NCBI GenBank assembly: GCA_019634925.1
Contig: JAHCAL010000004.1
Coordinates: forward strand, 186,001 to 250,000
DNA: 64,000 nt
Source: Pseudomonadales bacterium
GTDB taxonomy: Bacteria; Pseudomonadota; Gammaproteobacteria; Pseudomonadales; Azotimanducaceae
Direction of reading: 5' to 3'
Below, piece after piece: positions 57,066 to 64,000 of the stretch. Position numbers and translations under genes: made by a program. The first letter of the stretch is position 1. Each line of letters starts with the position of its first letter. A model generated the notes under the pieces. The model was not told the origin of the DNA, did no database searches, and saw only the letters and a program-made list of their open reading frames with translations.

Positions 57066-57368
57066 ATGCGAGTTTATTGGTGGGCGGCGGTTGCCGCTGT
57101 GGTATCGCTCCTTTCAGTCGCATCGGCCATGGCCGACCCCGACGCCGAACGCGAATCCCTCGCGCGCCTCATCCACGAGATCGAAGCGCTTGCCCCGCTG
57201 GTCGATACCGCTGAGTCGCAAGCCAGCCCCGACACTCGCATCCGCTTTCGCTACGACTGGCTGCGCCAGGACCTCGAGCGCATCCGCGCCGGAATCCAGG
57301 AACACATCGACGCGCCGCGCACCGAGCCGCGGACGTTTCCGCCGCTGCGCGGCGACTACCGGCAGTGA
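57066..57368 (+). CDS. RAQPRD-family ICE protein (TIGR01690-like)
   Basis: A 100-aa exported protein. Signal peptide MRVYWWAAVAAVVSLLSVAS-AMA, then ESLARLIHEIEALAPLVDTA and SPDTRIRFRYDWLRQDLERI. The family name motif RAQPRD is absent or altered in this copy. ATG 57066 is chosen because it starts the signal peptide; an earlier ATG at 57033 exists. It resumes the transfer operon after the CBASS insertion. Confidence 0.85.
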   Translation: MRVYWWAAVAAVVSLLSVASAMADPDAERESLARLIHEIEALAPLVDTAESQASPDTRIRFRYDWLRQDLERIRAGIQEHIDAPRTEPRTFPPLRGDYRQ

Positions 57369-57377
57369 ACGAGAGCG

Positions 57378-57608
57378 ATGACGCCTGCGCAGAGTGCCGC
57401 GTTTCAGGCTGGTTCCGGGGTCACTCCGGGAACGTTGCTCACGGCCATCGCGAGCGTGGTCCTGGTGCTCGCGTTCGTCTGGGTGATGTGGGTGACCGTC
57501 GGATCGTTTCGCGCGTGGCAGGACGGGCAGGTCGCGCTGTTCGACCTCGTCTGGGCGGCGCTGCGCGCCAGCATCGTGCTGCTCGTGCTCGGGTTCTACT
57601 TGCGGTGA
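57378..57608 (+). CDS. ICE membrane protein TIGR03758-like
   Basis: A 76-aa protein with two transmembrane helices (LLTAIASVVLVLAFVWVMWV and AALRASIVLLVLGFYLR) separated by a short loop containing RAWQDGQVALFDL. Typical size and layout of the TIGR03758 family, which pairs with TIGR03745 as VirB2/VirB3-like small channel proteins. Starts 9 bases after the previous gene. Confidence 0.87.
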   Translation: MTPAQSAAFQAGSGVTPGTLLTAIASVVLVLAFVWVMWVTVGSFRAWQDGQVALFDLVWAALRASIVLLVLGFYLR

Positions 57609-57691
57609 CGGGGTGACCGAAACCGTGTTGGGCCGGGAGCAAGCCCCGGCATGTCGTGATCAGGGGCGTACCCCGCAACTTCGGAGAACTG

Positions 57692-58045
57692 ATGATGTTC
57701 AATCGACTCAAGAAAAGGACGGTGGCCCTGACGGGGCTTCTCGGTCTCGCAGCCAATCCGCCCGTGTGGGCGGCGCTTCCGACCCCGGTTGCGCCGAGCA
57801 CGGCGCCGGCGGCCGGCGACTGGATCGCCCTGATCCAGGGCTACATCAAGGATGGCGGTCTCGTGCTGGGGCTGGCGATCGCGGTGCTGGGCTTCCTGTG
57901 GGTGGCTTATCTCGCGTTCGCGAAGTTCAACGAGGCGCGCCAGGGCAAGGCGGAGTGGGCGGAGGTCGGCGTGCTCGGCATCGTCGGGGCTGTGGTGCTG
58001 ATTTTCGCGAGCTACCTGCTGACCGAAGCCGCTGGCGTCATCTGA
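57692..58045 (+). CDS. ICE membrane protein TIGR03745-like (pilin-like)
   Basis: A 117-aa protein with an N-terminal signal segment (TVALTGLLGLAANPPVWA) and two hydrophobic helices (GLVLGLAIAVLGFLWVAYLA and VGVLGIVGAVVLIFASYLL), the architecture of VirB2-type conjugative pilins. Two ATGs in tandem (57692, 57695); GGAGAACTG precedes the first. Confidence 0.87.
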   Translation: MMFNRLKKRTVALTGLLGLAANPPVWAALPTPVAPSTAPAAGDWIALIQGYIKDGGLVLGLAIAVLGFLWVAYLAFAKFNEARQGKAEWAEVGVLGIVGAVVLIFASYLLTEAAGVI

Positions 58046-58051
58046 TCCGAT

Positions 58052-58432
58052 ATGAGCGACCGACACGACATCCTGGCCGACCGGCTCAACGCGGCGCCCG
58101 CCATCTTCAAGGGCTGCTCGTCGAGCGAACTTGGCGTCATCGTCGGCGTGGCCGCACTCGTGTGGTTACCCGTCAGTCTGATCCTGGCGTGGCTCGCGGG
58201 TGCGGTCACGATGGGCTTCGGCATCGCGGGCGTCGGCATCGTCGCCACCGTGCTGCTGATGGCGAGTCTGTTTCAGCGTCTGAAGCGGAACCGGCCGGAC
58301 GGTTACTACCAGCAGCAGATCGTACTCTGGCTCGACGATCGGGGCCTGAAGCGTTCGCCCTTCGTCCGCCGCACCGGCGCTTGGGATATCGGCAGGAGCG
58401 CACATGCGACGTTACCGATACGAGATCGATAA
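58052..58432 (+). CDS. ICE membrane protein TIGR03750-like (TraL/VirB3-like)
   Basis: A 126-aa protein. DRLNAAPAIFKGCSSSELGV is the family N-terminus; two transmembrane helices follow (VIVGVAALVWLPVSLILAWL and GIAGVGIVATVLLMASLFQR), then a cytoplasmic tail LKRNRPDGYYQQQIVLWLDD. Its last 29 bases overlap the next gene. Confidence 0.88.
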   Translation: MSDRHDILADRLNAAPAIFKGCSSSELGVIVGVAALVWLPVSLILAWLAGAVTMGFGIAGVGIVATVLLMASLFQRLKRNRPDGYYQQQIVLWLDDRGLKRSPFVRRTGAWDIGRSAHATLPIRDR

Positions 58433-59063
58433 TGTCCGGGCGCACGTGCGCTCCCTTTGGGTCGTGATCGCCATCCAGGCGGTGGTGATCGCCGGACTAT
58501 GGTTCGGCTGGAGTCAGTCACCCGAGCGACTCACCGTGCACATCCCGCCGGATCTCCGTTCGGGGGCTGTGCTCGCCGTCGACGAAGTGCCGCCACCCAA
58601 CGTCTACGCGTTCGCGTTCTACATCTTCCAGCAACTCAACCGCTGGCCGGAGGATGGGGCCAGTGACTACGGCCGGGCCATCTTTCAGGTGTCGCCATAT
58701 CTGACGCCCCGTTACCGCGCCGATCTGATCGCCGAGCTCGAGCAGAAAGGACGCCAGGGCGAGCTCGCCTATCGCGTTCGCGGCATGCAGCAGATCCAGG
58801 GGCACGGCTACGAGGAACGCCGGGTGGATGTGCTGAGCGCGCATGCCTGGATCGTGTGGCTGGACGTCGACCTCCTGGAGTCGGTGAAGGGCATGACCGT
58901 CAAGCGCACCGCCATCCGCTATCCGCTGCGCGTGGTTCGCTACGCGGTCGACCTGGAAGCGAATCCCTGGGGGCTGGCCCTGGACGGATACGGCGCGGAA
59001 GGCCCGCGGCGACTCACTGACGCGGAACTGAGCGATGAGGGAGACGCCGATGGCGGTGCGTAG
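58404..59063 (+). CDS. ICE protein TIGR03746 (PFL_4703)-like, TraE/VirB8-like
   Basis: A 219-aa protein. RYEIDNVRAHVRSLWVVIAI with a transmembrane anchor (about 20-40), then FAFYIFQQLNRWPEDGASDY and YLTPRYRADLIAELEQKGRQ. This corresponds to TraE/VirB8-type scaffold proteins of the channel. ATG 58404 overlaps the upstream coding end. Full length. Confidence 0.88.
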   Translation: MRRYRYEIDNVRAHVRSLWVVIAIQAVVIAGLWFGWSQSPERLTVHIPPDLRSGAVLAVDEVPPPNVYAFAFYIFQQLNRWPEDGASDYGRAIFQVSPYLTPRYRADLIAELEQKGRQGELAYRVRGMQQIQGHGYEERRVDVLSAHAWIVWLDVDLLESVKGMTVKRTAIRYPLRVVRYAVDLEANPWGLALDGYGAEGPRRLTDAELSDEGDADGGA

Positions 59064-59868
59064 TCCGGCCGTAGTGCGCGAGCAACGATTCGAAACCGCT
59101 ATGACCCTGTGGCTGTTTGCCTTGCTTATGTTGTCCACCGGCATCGCACAGGCGGCGCCCAACGGGGCCGAGCGCGTCGCCTGGCGCAAGACGCCGATCG
59201 CCATCGAGCTCCCGGTCGGGACCGAACGACTCGTGCAATTCCCGGGCGCTGTGCAGGTCGGCGTGTCGCCGCAACTGCAGGGCGTGCTCCGCGTTCAGAG
59301 CATCGCCGGCACGGCCTACCTGTTGGCACATCAACCGTTTGCCAGCACTCGCGTAGTCGTGCGTGGTCTCGACGATGGTCAGGTCTATCTGCTGGACCTG
59401 TCCGCAAGCGCGGAGAGTGCGGCCACCGCGCCAATCGAGATCTTCCTCCCGGACCAGCCGACCACCGATCGCCAGGCGACCGATTCCGCACCCTCAGCTT
59501 CACAGCAATACGGATACGTGACCCTGACCCGGTACGCGGCACAGCAACTCTACGCACCGGCGCGCCTACTGAAAGAACTGCCGGGCGTAGTGCGCGAGCC
59601 CGTCAAACGCGAGCCGGTCGCGCTGGTACGCGGTCGTGCCGTCGAAGCGGTGCCGCTCGTCGCCTGGCGGGCCGGCGATCTGTATCTGACGGCAGTCAAG
59701 CTCACCAACAAGACCGACCGGCCTCAGACTCTGGACCCGAGAACCCTACGCGGCAGCTGGCTCACGGCCGCGTTCCAGCACAACCGATTGCATGCGGCAG
59801 GTAGTGAGGCCGATCGGACGGTGGTGTATCTGGTTTCGGCCCGGCCCTTCGTGCCGTCGCTCAGGTAA
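59050..59868 (+). CDS. ICE protein TIGR03749 (PFL_4704)-like, TraK/VirB9-like
   Basis: A 272-aa secreted protein. After a 17-residue leader comes the signal peptide MTLWLFALLMLSTGIAQAAP, then VAWRKTPIAIELPVGTERLV and VQVGVSPQLQGVLRVQSIAG; the C-terminal VPLVAWRAGDLYLTAVKLTN matches TraK/VirB9-like outer-membrane-complex proteins. ATG 59050 follows GAGGGAG; ATG 59101 at the signal peptide is the alternative. Overlaps the previous gene by 14 bases. Confidence 0.88.
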   Translation: MAVRSPAVVREQRFETAMTLWLFALLMLSTGIAQAAPNGAERVAWRKTPIAIELPVGTERLVQFPGAVQVGVSPQLQGVLRVQSIAGTAYLLAHQPFASTRVVVRGLDDGQVYLLDLSASAESAATAPIEIFLPDQPTTDRQATDSAPSASQQYGYVTLTRYAAQQLYAPARLLKELPGVVREPVKREPVALVRGRAVEAVPLVAWRAGDLYLTAVKLTNKTDRPQTLDPRTLRGSWLTAAFQHNRLHAAGSEADRTVVYLVSARPFVPSLR

Positions 59869-59874
59869 ACGGCC

Positions 59875-61290
59875 ATGCCCGCTGCGAGCTCCAATCGGCT
59901 TTTACCCATTCTCGGCGGAGTGGTCGTGCTGATGCTGGCCTTCGTGACGCTCAAGTCGTGCACGCGCGAGGACGAAGACCTGGTCGTACTGGACAGCGTG
60001 CCTGTATCGCCGACGCCGGATGCCGATACCCCCGCGGACACCATCAAAACGCTGACCGCAAACGTCGCGGCCATGACCTCCGAAGTCCAAGCCCTGCGCC
60101 GTGACAATGCGACCTTGCGCAAGGACAACCAGGCGCTCGCCGCGAGCCGCACCCAGATCGAGGAGAACGTCGCGACACGGCTGCGTCGCGAGCTCCAGGC
60201 ACGGCAGCACGACGACGAAAATCAAGCCCGGATAGACTCCGGGGTATTGGCCTCGCTCACCAAGCGCGTCGACAGCCTGGCGGAGTCGATGCAGCGGACT
60301 CAATCCGGCAGCAACGGGATCGATATTCCCGTCGGCCTCGGCCTGGACGGCCTAGAAAATCCCCCGGACACTGCGCCCAACCTCATGTGGGTCGAGTCCC
60401 TCGACGCCTCCGATTCCGCCAAGACCGCTACCGGGCTACTCGACCGCGCGGGGCAGACCGCGGGCGGCTATCTCGAAGACGCGCGCAGCAAGACGGGCCA
60501 GGCCGTGACCAGCGCGCAGGAGCGGGTCGAGGCCATGCAGGATCGGCCGGCCTACACGGTTCCGCGCAATGCAACGCTCATCGGCTCCACTTCCATGACA
60601 GCGCTGGTAGGCCGGATCCCAATCCAGGGGCAAGTACGCGACCCGATGCCGTTCAAGGTGATCACCGGCGCGGACAACCTCGCTGCCAATGGCCTGACGG
60701 TGCCGGGTGTGCAGGGAATGGTCTGGAGTGGCACGGCGGTCGGCGACTGGACCCTTTCCTGCGTCACCGGGCGCCTCGAATCGGTCACCTTCGTTTTCGA
60801 CGACGGCACGATCCGTACAATCTCGAGCGACGATCGCAACGCGCAAGGGGGCAACCAGGGCGGGCGAGACCAGGCGCTCGGCTGGATCTCGGATGCCCAG
60901 GGGATCCCCTGCATCAGCGGCGATCGCAAGAGCAATGCCGTGTCGTTCCTGTCCCAGCGAATTGGCGTGCAGGCGATCCAGGCCGCAGCCGACGCGGCAG
61001 CCGCCGCCGAGACGACCTCGGTGGTGAGCAACCTCGGCAGTGTGACCGACAGCGTGACCGGCGATGTCGGCGCCTATGTCCTCGGCAAGACCGTCTCGGG
61101 TGGCAGCGACGAGGTGGCCAAATGGCTGCTCGAACGCCAGTCCCAGAGCTTCGATGCCGTTTTCGTGCCGGCCGGCACAGCGGTTGCCATCCACGTCGAC
61201 CGCGAGCTCGCCATCGACCTCGAACCCCAAGGCAGGAAGCTGAATCATGCGCTCTCGTCTACGACCGATCGTCATCATCGCCTGGATTAG
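59875..61290 (+). CDS. ICE protein TIGR03752 (PFL_4705)-like, TraB/VirB10-like
   Basis: A 471-aa envelope-spanning protein. One N-terminal transmembrane helix (LLPILGGVVVLMLAFVTL), a coiled coil at about 60-130 (VQALRRDNATLRKDNQALAA), and a C-terminal beta-barrel-type TraB domain: PRNATLIGSTSMTALVGRIP, FKVITGADNLAANGLTVPGV. The C-terminal VPAGTAVAIHVDRELAIDLE is the VirB10-like end. The last 44 bases overlap the lipoprotein gene. Confidence 0.92.
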   Translation: MPAASSNRLLPILGGVVVLMLAFVTLKSCTREDEDLVVLDSVPVSPTPDADTPADTIKTLTANVAAMTSEVQALRRDNATLRKDNQALAASRTQIEENVATRLRRELQARQHDDENQARIDSGVLASLTKRVDSLAESMQRTQSGSNGIDIPVGLGLDGLENPPDTAPNLMWVESLDASDSAKTATGLLDRAGQTAGGYLEDARSKTGQAVTSAQERVEAMQDRPAYTVPRNATLIGSTSMTALVGRIPIQGQVRDPMPFKVITGADNLAANGLTVPGVQGMVWSGTAVGDWTLSCVTGRLESVTFVFDDGTIRTISSDDRNAQGGNQGGRDQALGWISDAQGIPCISGDRKSNAVSFLSQRIGVQAIQAAADAAAAAETTSVVSNLGSVTDSVTGDVGAYVLGKTVSGGSDEVAKWLLERQSQSFDAVFVPAGTAVAIHVDRELAIDLEPQGRKLNHALSSTTDRHHRLD

Positions 61291-61681
61291 CGTGGGGCTC
61301 GCCGGCTGCGCCAGCACCAAGGAATCGGTGCTGCCCCAGGACGGCCCGTCGATGAAGGCGATCTACGATGCTCACTTCGAGTCGATGGGCGCCAACGACC
61401 TGCTGGCTGTGCAACACGAATTGGGCCGCCGCCCGCTGGGCAACGACGGCGAGGACCTGGCCGGCTACTCGCGAACCGCGCACACCGAGCTCGAGACGAT
61501 CTTCCCCCGACTCCCAAACCCGTCGTTAGTGATGTACGTGTTTCCGCACCTGGCGGGCGCCGAGCGTGTGCCCGTGCCGGGCTACGCCACGACGTTCCCC
61601 CTGTATGAGCGCATCGAGTATGCGTTGCCGGGCGAAGTCCCGAGCGGAGCGGAAGAACAAACGCAGAGCGGACAGCACTGA
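61247..61681 (+). CDS. ICE lipoprotein TIGR03751-like (TraV/VirB7-like)
   Basis: A 144-aa lipoprotein. Signal and lipobox are in IVIIAWISVGLAGCASTKES; the mature N-terminus continues VLPQDGPSMKAIYDAHFESM as in the family. The C-terminal FPHLAGAERVPVPGYATTFP contains the conserved PVPGY segment. It probably stabilises the VirB9/10-like outer complex. Overlaps both neighbours (44 bases upstream, TGATG downstream). Confidence 0.88.
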   Translation: MRSRLRPIVIIAWISVGLAGCASTKESVLPQDGPSMKAIYDAHFESMGANDLLAVQHELGRRPLGNDGEDLAGYSRTAHTELETIFPRLPNPSLVMYVFPHLAGAERVPVPGYATTFPLYERIEYALPGEVPSGAEEQTQSGQH

Positions 61682-64000
61682 TGATGGCCTGGTTTTCGCT
61701 AAACGCGCAGGGTCCCACGTCACACGTTGTATCAACTCCGCCTTCACGCCCGCTTACCACTTCGGACGTGGCGGCGCTCTACGCGCGCCCACCGTCGTTC
61801 ACCGACCACCTGCCCTGGGTCGAGTACCTGCCGGAGAGTCGCTGCTTCCTGCTTGAGGACGGAGTCAGCGTCGGCGCGCTGTTCGAGCTGACGCCGGTGG
61901 GCACCGAGGCGCGGACGCCGGCCTTCATGACCGAGCTGCGCGACGCCATCCAGACCGCGATCACCGAAGCGATCCCCGAGCTCGACGACGCGCCGTGGGT
62001 CCTGCAGCTCTACGTACAGGACGAGCCGAGTCTGTCGGACCTGTTGCGTGACGTGGCAGCTTACCTGCCCGACGGGGTTGCCGAGCAAAGCTATTCCCAC
62101 TACTACCTTTCGTTGCTGAAGGAGCACTGCGCGCGAATCAGTCGTCCCGGCGGGTTGTTCGAAGACTCTGCCCTGACGGGCACGGTCTGGCGCGGCCAGG
62201 AGCGGCGAGTCCGGGCCGTGCTCTATCGTCGTTTGAATCCGCGCGGTCGCGTGCCGAGCGCCGTCGAAGTGGAAGCGGATCTCAATGACGTTGCCACGAA
62301 GTGGGTCGCGGCCCTCGGCGCGGCCGGCATCCGCGCGCGGCGCGGTTCTGGTGAGGATCTACATCGGTGGTTGCTGCCCTGGTTCAACCCGCGCGCCGCG
62401 GTTGTCGGCGACGATCCGGGCTGCCTCCGGACAGTCGTGCCTTATCCAGGGGATGACGATCTGCCCTTCGGCGCCGACTTCGCACAAACCGTGACGTTAT
62501 CCATGCCGCGCTCGGACGAGGCTTCGTCGACCTGGTGGTTTGACGACCTGCCGCACACGGTGGTGACCGTTCAAGGACTGCGGCGCGCCCCGGACATCGG
62601 TCATATGACTGCGGAACGCCAGTCGGGTGACCACGTGTTCTCACTATTCGATCGTCTGCCAGAACACACCGTGATGGTGCTGACCGTCACGGTGAAGACG
62701 CAGGACCTGACTCGCAATCACATCGGCCTGGTGAAGCGCGCGGCGGTCGGCGACTCCGCCGAGGCTGCGCTGACACGCGAAGACGCAGCCGCGGTCGAGC
62801 GGGAGATGGCGACCGGGAACAAACTCTATCCATTCAGCATGGCCTTCTACGTGAGAGGCCAGGATCTGGTGTCGCTGCGCGCCAACGTCAATCAACTGAA
62901 CGCGCTGCTGCTGCCGAATGCACTCCAGCCGATCACGCGGGAGGCGGATCTGCTGGCAATCGACAGCTATCTCCGCAATCTTCCGATGGCGTACGACGTG
63001 CGACTGGACCGTTTGAGTCGACGCTCCCGCCTGGTGTTCTCGCGTCACATCGCCAACCTTCTGCCGCTCTACGGCCGGTCGCGCGGCACCGGCCATCCTG
63101 GACTCGTGTTCTTCAACCGCGGCGCTGAGCCACTGGTCTTCGATCCGCTGCATCGCTCCGACCGCAAGAAGAACGCGCACATGCTGATCCTTGGCCCGAC
63201 CGGTGCCGGCAAGTCCGCGTTGCTGGTCTATCTGCTCCAGCAAATGGCGGCCGTGCACCGGCCGCGGATCTTCATCATCGAGGCTGGCGGTTCGTTCTCG
63301 CTGCTGGGTCAGCACTTTGCGAGCCACGGCCTCGACGTAAACCAGGTAACCCTCAATCCAGGCACGGACGTGAGCCTGCCACCGTTCGCCGATGCACTGC
63401 GCCTGCTCGACAAGGATCGGCGGGCCAAGCTCATCACCGACCCCGAGACCCTCGCCGACAGCGATGATGACGACGATGAGGACGATGCCGAAGGACCAGG
63501 GCGCGACATCCTCGGCGAGATGGAGATCGCTGCGCGCATCATGATCACCGGGGGCGATGAACGCGAGGACGCCCGCATGACCCGGGCCGACCGTCTGCTG
63601 ATCCGCAATGCCATTCTTCTCGCGGCAAAGACCGTGGCTGCGGAGGAGCGTGACCAGGTGCTGACCCGCGATGTGGTAGAAGCGCTGACCAGTATCGGCC
63701 GCGATACGGGTTTACCCGAGCACCGGCGCAACCGGGTGCTCGAGATGGGCGACGGCATGGCACTCTTCTGCTCGGGGCTGGCGGGACAATTCTTCGATCG
63801 CCCCGGCAAGCCGTGGCCCGCGGCTGACGTCACGATCCTCGAGATGGGCATGCTCGCCCGCGAGGGCTACGAGGATCAGCTCACCGTCGCCTACATCTCC
63901 ATGATGAGCCACATCAACGATTTGGTGGAACGCCACCAGAGCGATGCGCGGCCGACACTCGTCGTCACGGACGAGGGGCACATCATCACCACGAACCCGC
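61681..64000 (+). CDS. traC: Conjugative ATPase TIGR03744 (PFL_4706)-like, TraC/VirB4 (3' end outside window)
   Basis: The open frame runs from ATG 61681 to the window end (773 codons). The N-terminal TraC domain reads FTDHLPWVEYLPESRCFLLE then DGVSVGALFELTPVGTEART. The ATPase domain begins with Walker A ILGPTGAGKSALLVYL (about residues 503-518). An acidic insert (DSDDDDDEDDAEG) lies near 597-610. The last codons DEGHIITT are the Walker B region. It powers pilus assembly and substrate transfer. No internal stop seen. Confidence 0.94.
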   Translation, partial: MMAWFSLNAQGPTSHVVSTPPSRPLTTSDVAALYARPPSFTDHLPWVEYLPESRCFLLEDGVSVGALFELTPVGTEARTPAFMTELRDAIQTAITEAIPELDDAPWVLQLYVQDEPSLSDLLRDVAAYLPDGVAEQSYSHYYLSLLKEHCARISRPGGLFEDSALTGTVWRGQERRVRAVLYRRLNPRGRVPSAVEVEADLNDVATKWVAALGAAGIRARRGSGEDLHRWLLPWFNPRAAVVGDDPGCLRTVVPYPGDDDLPFGADFAQTVTLSMPRSDEASSTWWFDDLPHTVVTVQGLRRAPDIGHMTAERQSGDHVFSLFDRLPEHTVMVLTVTVKTQDLTRNHIGLVKRAAVGDSAEAALTREDAAAVEREMATGNKLYPFSMAFYVRGQDLVSLRANVNQLNALLLPNALQPITREADLLAIDSYLRNLPMAYDVRLDRLSRRSRLVFSRHIANLLPLYGRSRGTGHPGLVFFNRGAEPLVFDPLHRSDRKKNAHMLILGPTGAGKSALLVYLLQQMAAVHRPRIFIIEAGGSFSLLGQHFASHGLDVNQVTLNPGTDVSLPPFADALRLLDKDRRAKLITDPETLADSDDDDDEDDAEGPGRDILGEMEIAARIMITGGDEREDARMTRADRLLIRNAILLAAKTVAAEERDQVLTRDVVEALTSIGRDTGLPEHRRNRVLEMGDGMALFCSGLAGQFFDRPGKPWPAADVTILEMGMLAREGYEDQLTVAYISMMSHINDLVERHQSDARPTLVVTDEGHIITTNP

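Noticed and set aside
1..64000. CRISPR arrays
   Set aside because: No regularly spaced direct repeats of suitable length and no cas genes were seen; the only phased repeats are the three CGTAC copies at 44873.
1..64000. tRNA and rRNA genes
   Set aside because: No complete cloverleaf or rRNA segment was recognised by eye; the 27864 match is only a 3'-end fragment. A tRNA/tmRNA covariance search would decide.

Overview
The window is GC-rich, densely coded proteobacterial DNA, most likely from a gammaproteobacterium. That placement is an inference from gene content: a Rieske/P450/acyl-CoA catabolic cluster next to an integrative and conjugative element (ICE) of the PFGI-1/ICEclc class. No rRNA or complete tRNA gene was seen. 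Everything right of about 27.86 kb looks like one ICE that continues past the window end.

Region 1 (1-21.1 kb) is a catabolic island. It opens with a cut-off Rieske dioxygenase alpha subunit and its beta subunit, a MarR regulator, fragments of an RND pump gene and a TonB-dependent receptor gene, a zinc alcohol dehydrogenase and a hotdog thioesterase. An intact IS1380-family element follows (4570-6313, 4-bp CTAG target duplication). Next comes a divergent pair: ferredoxin plus P450 on the minus strand against an IclR regulator on the plus strand. The IclR gene begins a tightly packed plus-strand run: nitronate monooxygenase, amidohydrolase, paired acyl-CoA dehydrogenases, MaoC hydratase, acyl-CoA thioesterase, alpha-methylacyl-CoA racemase-like protein, enoyl-CoA hydratase, thiolase-like protein with DUF35 partner, second amidohydrolase and a third acyl-CoA dehydrogenase. 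Together these suggest oxygenase attack followed by CoA-dependent beta-oxidation or retro-aldol/Claisen cleavage of a branched or cyclic substrate that I cannot name. The thiolase-like gene appears to have lost about 37 codons in frame.

Region 2 (21.1-27.7 kb) has an alpha/beta-hydrolase remnant fused to an IS1380 transposase remnant, then a MarR regulator divergent from a hydrolase-thioesterase-MFP-RND efflux operon. A dyad sits between the divergent starts.

Region 3 (27.86-64 kb) is the ICE. It begins near a 14-bp sequence resembling the 3' end of tmRNA (possible att site). Defence cargo follows: a hypothetical protein divergent from abiEi-abiEii, which runs with a 3-nt gap into a full qatABCD set. 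The ICE core follows: an S24 repressor facing a Cro-like gene, ParB, DUF2857, STY4528-like, TIGR03761-like, a ParM-like actin, STY4534/DUF3577, RadC-like, DUF6573-like and a Phd/ParE toxin-antitoxin pair. A 1-kb structured noncoding region with dyads and tandem hairpins precedes an internal tyrosine recombinase. The transfer genes come next: PilL, TIGR03759, lytic transglycosylase, TIGR03765, TraD, TIGR03747, then after an insertion TIGR01690, 03758, 03745, 03750, 03746, 03749, 03752, 03751 and the VirB4/TraC ATPase, which is cut by the window end.

The insertion (53.1-56.9 kb) holds a type II-short CBASS: patatin effector, CD-NTase and a lone E2-like protein. It is divergent from an XRE repressor and an ImmA/IrrE-type metallopeptidase, like CapH/CapP, with a perfect 8-bp-arm palindrome between them. 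So one ICE carries AbiE, Qat and CBASS. The most novel-looking points are the AbiE-Qat joint operon with its 10-bp inverted-repeat operator, the CBASS regulatory module and CD-NTase tail, and a family of three short intergenic stems with compensatory base changes.
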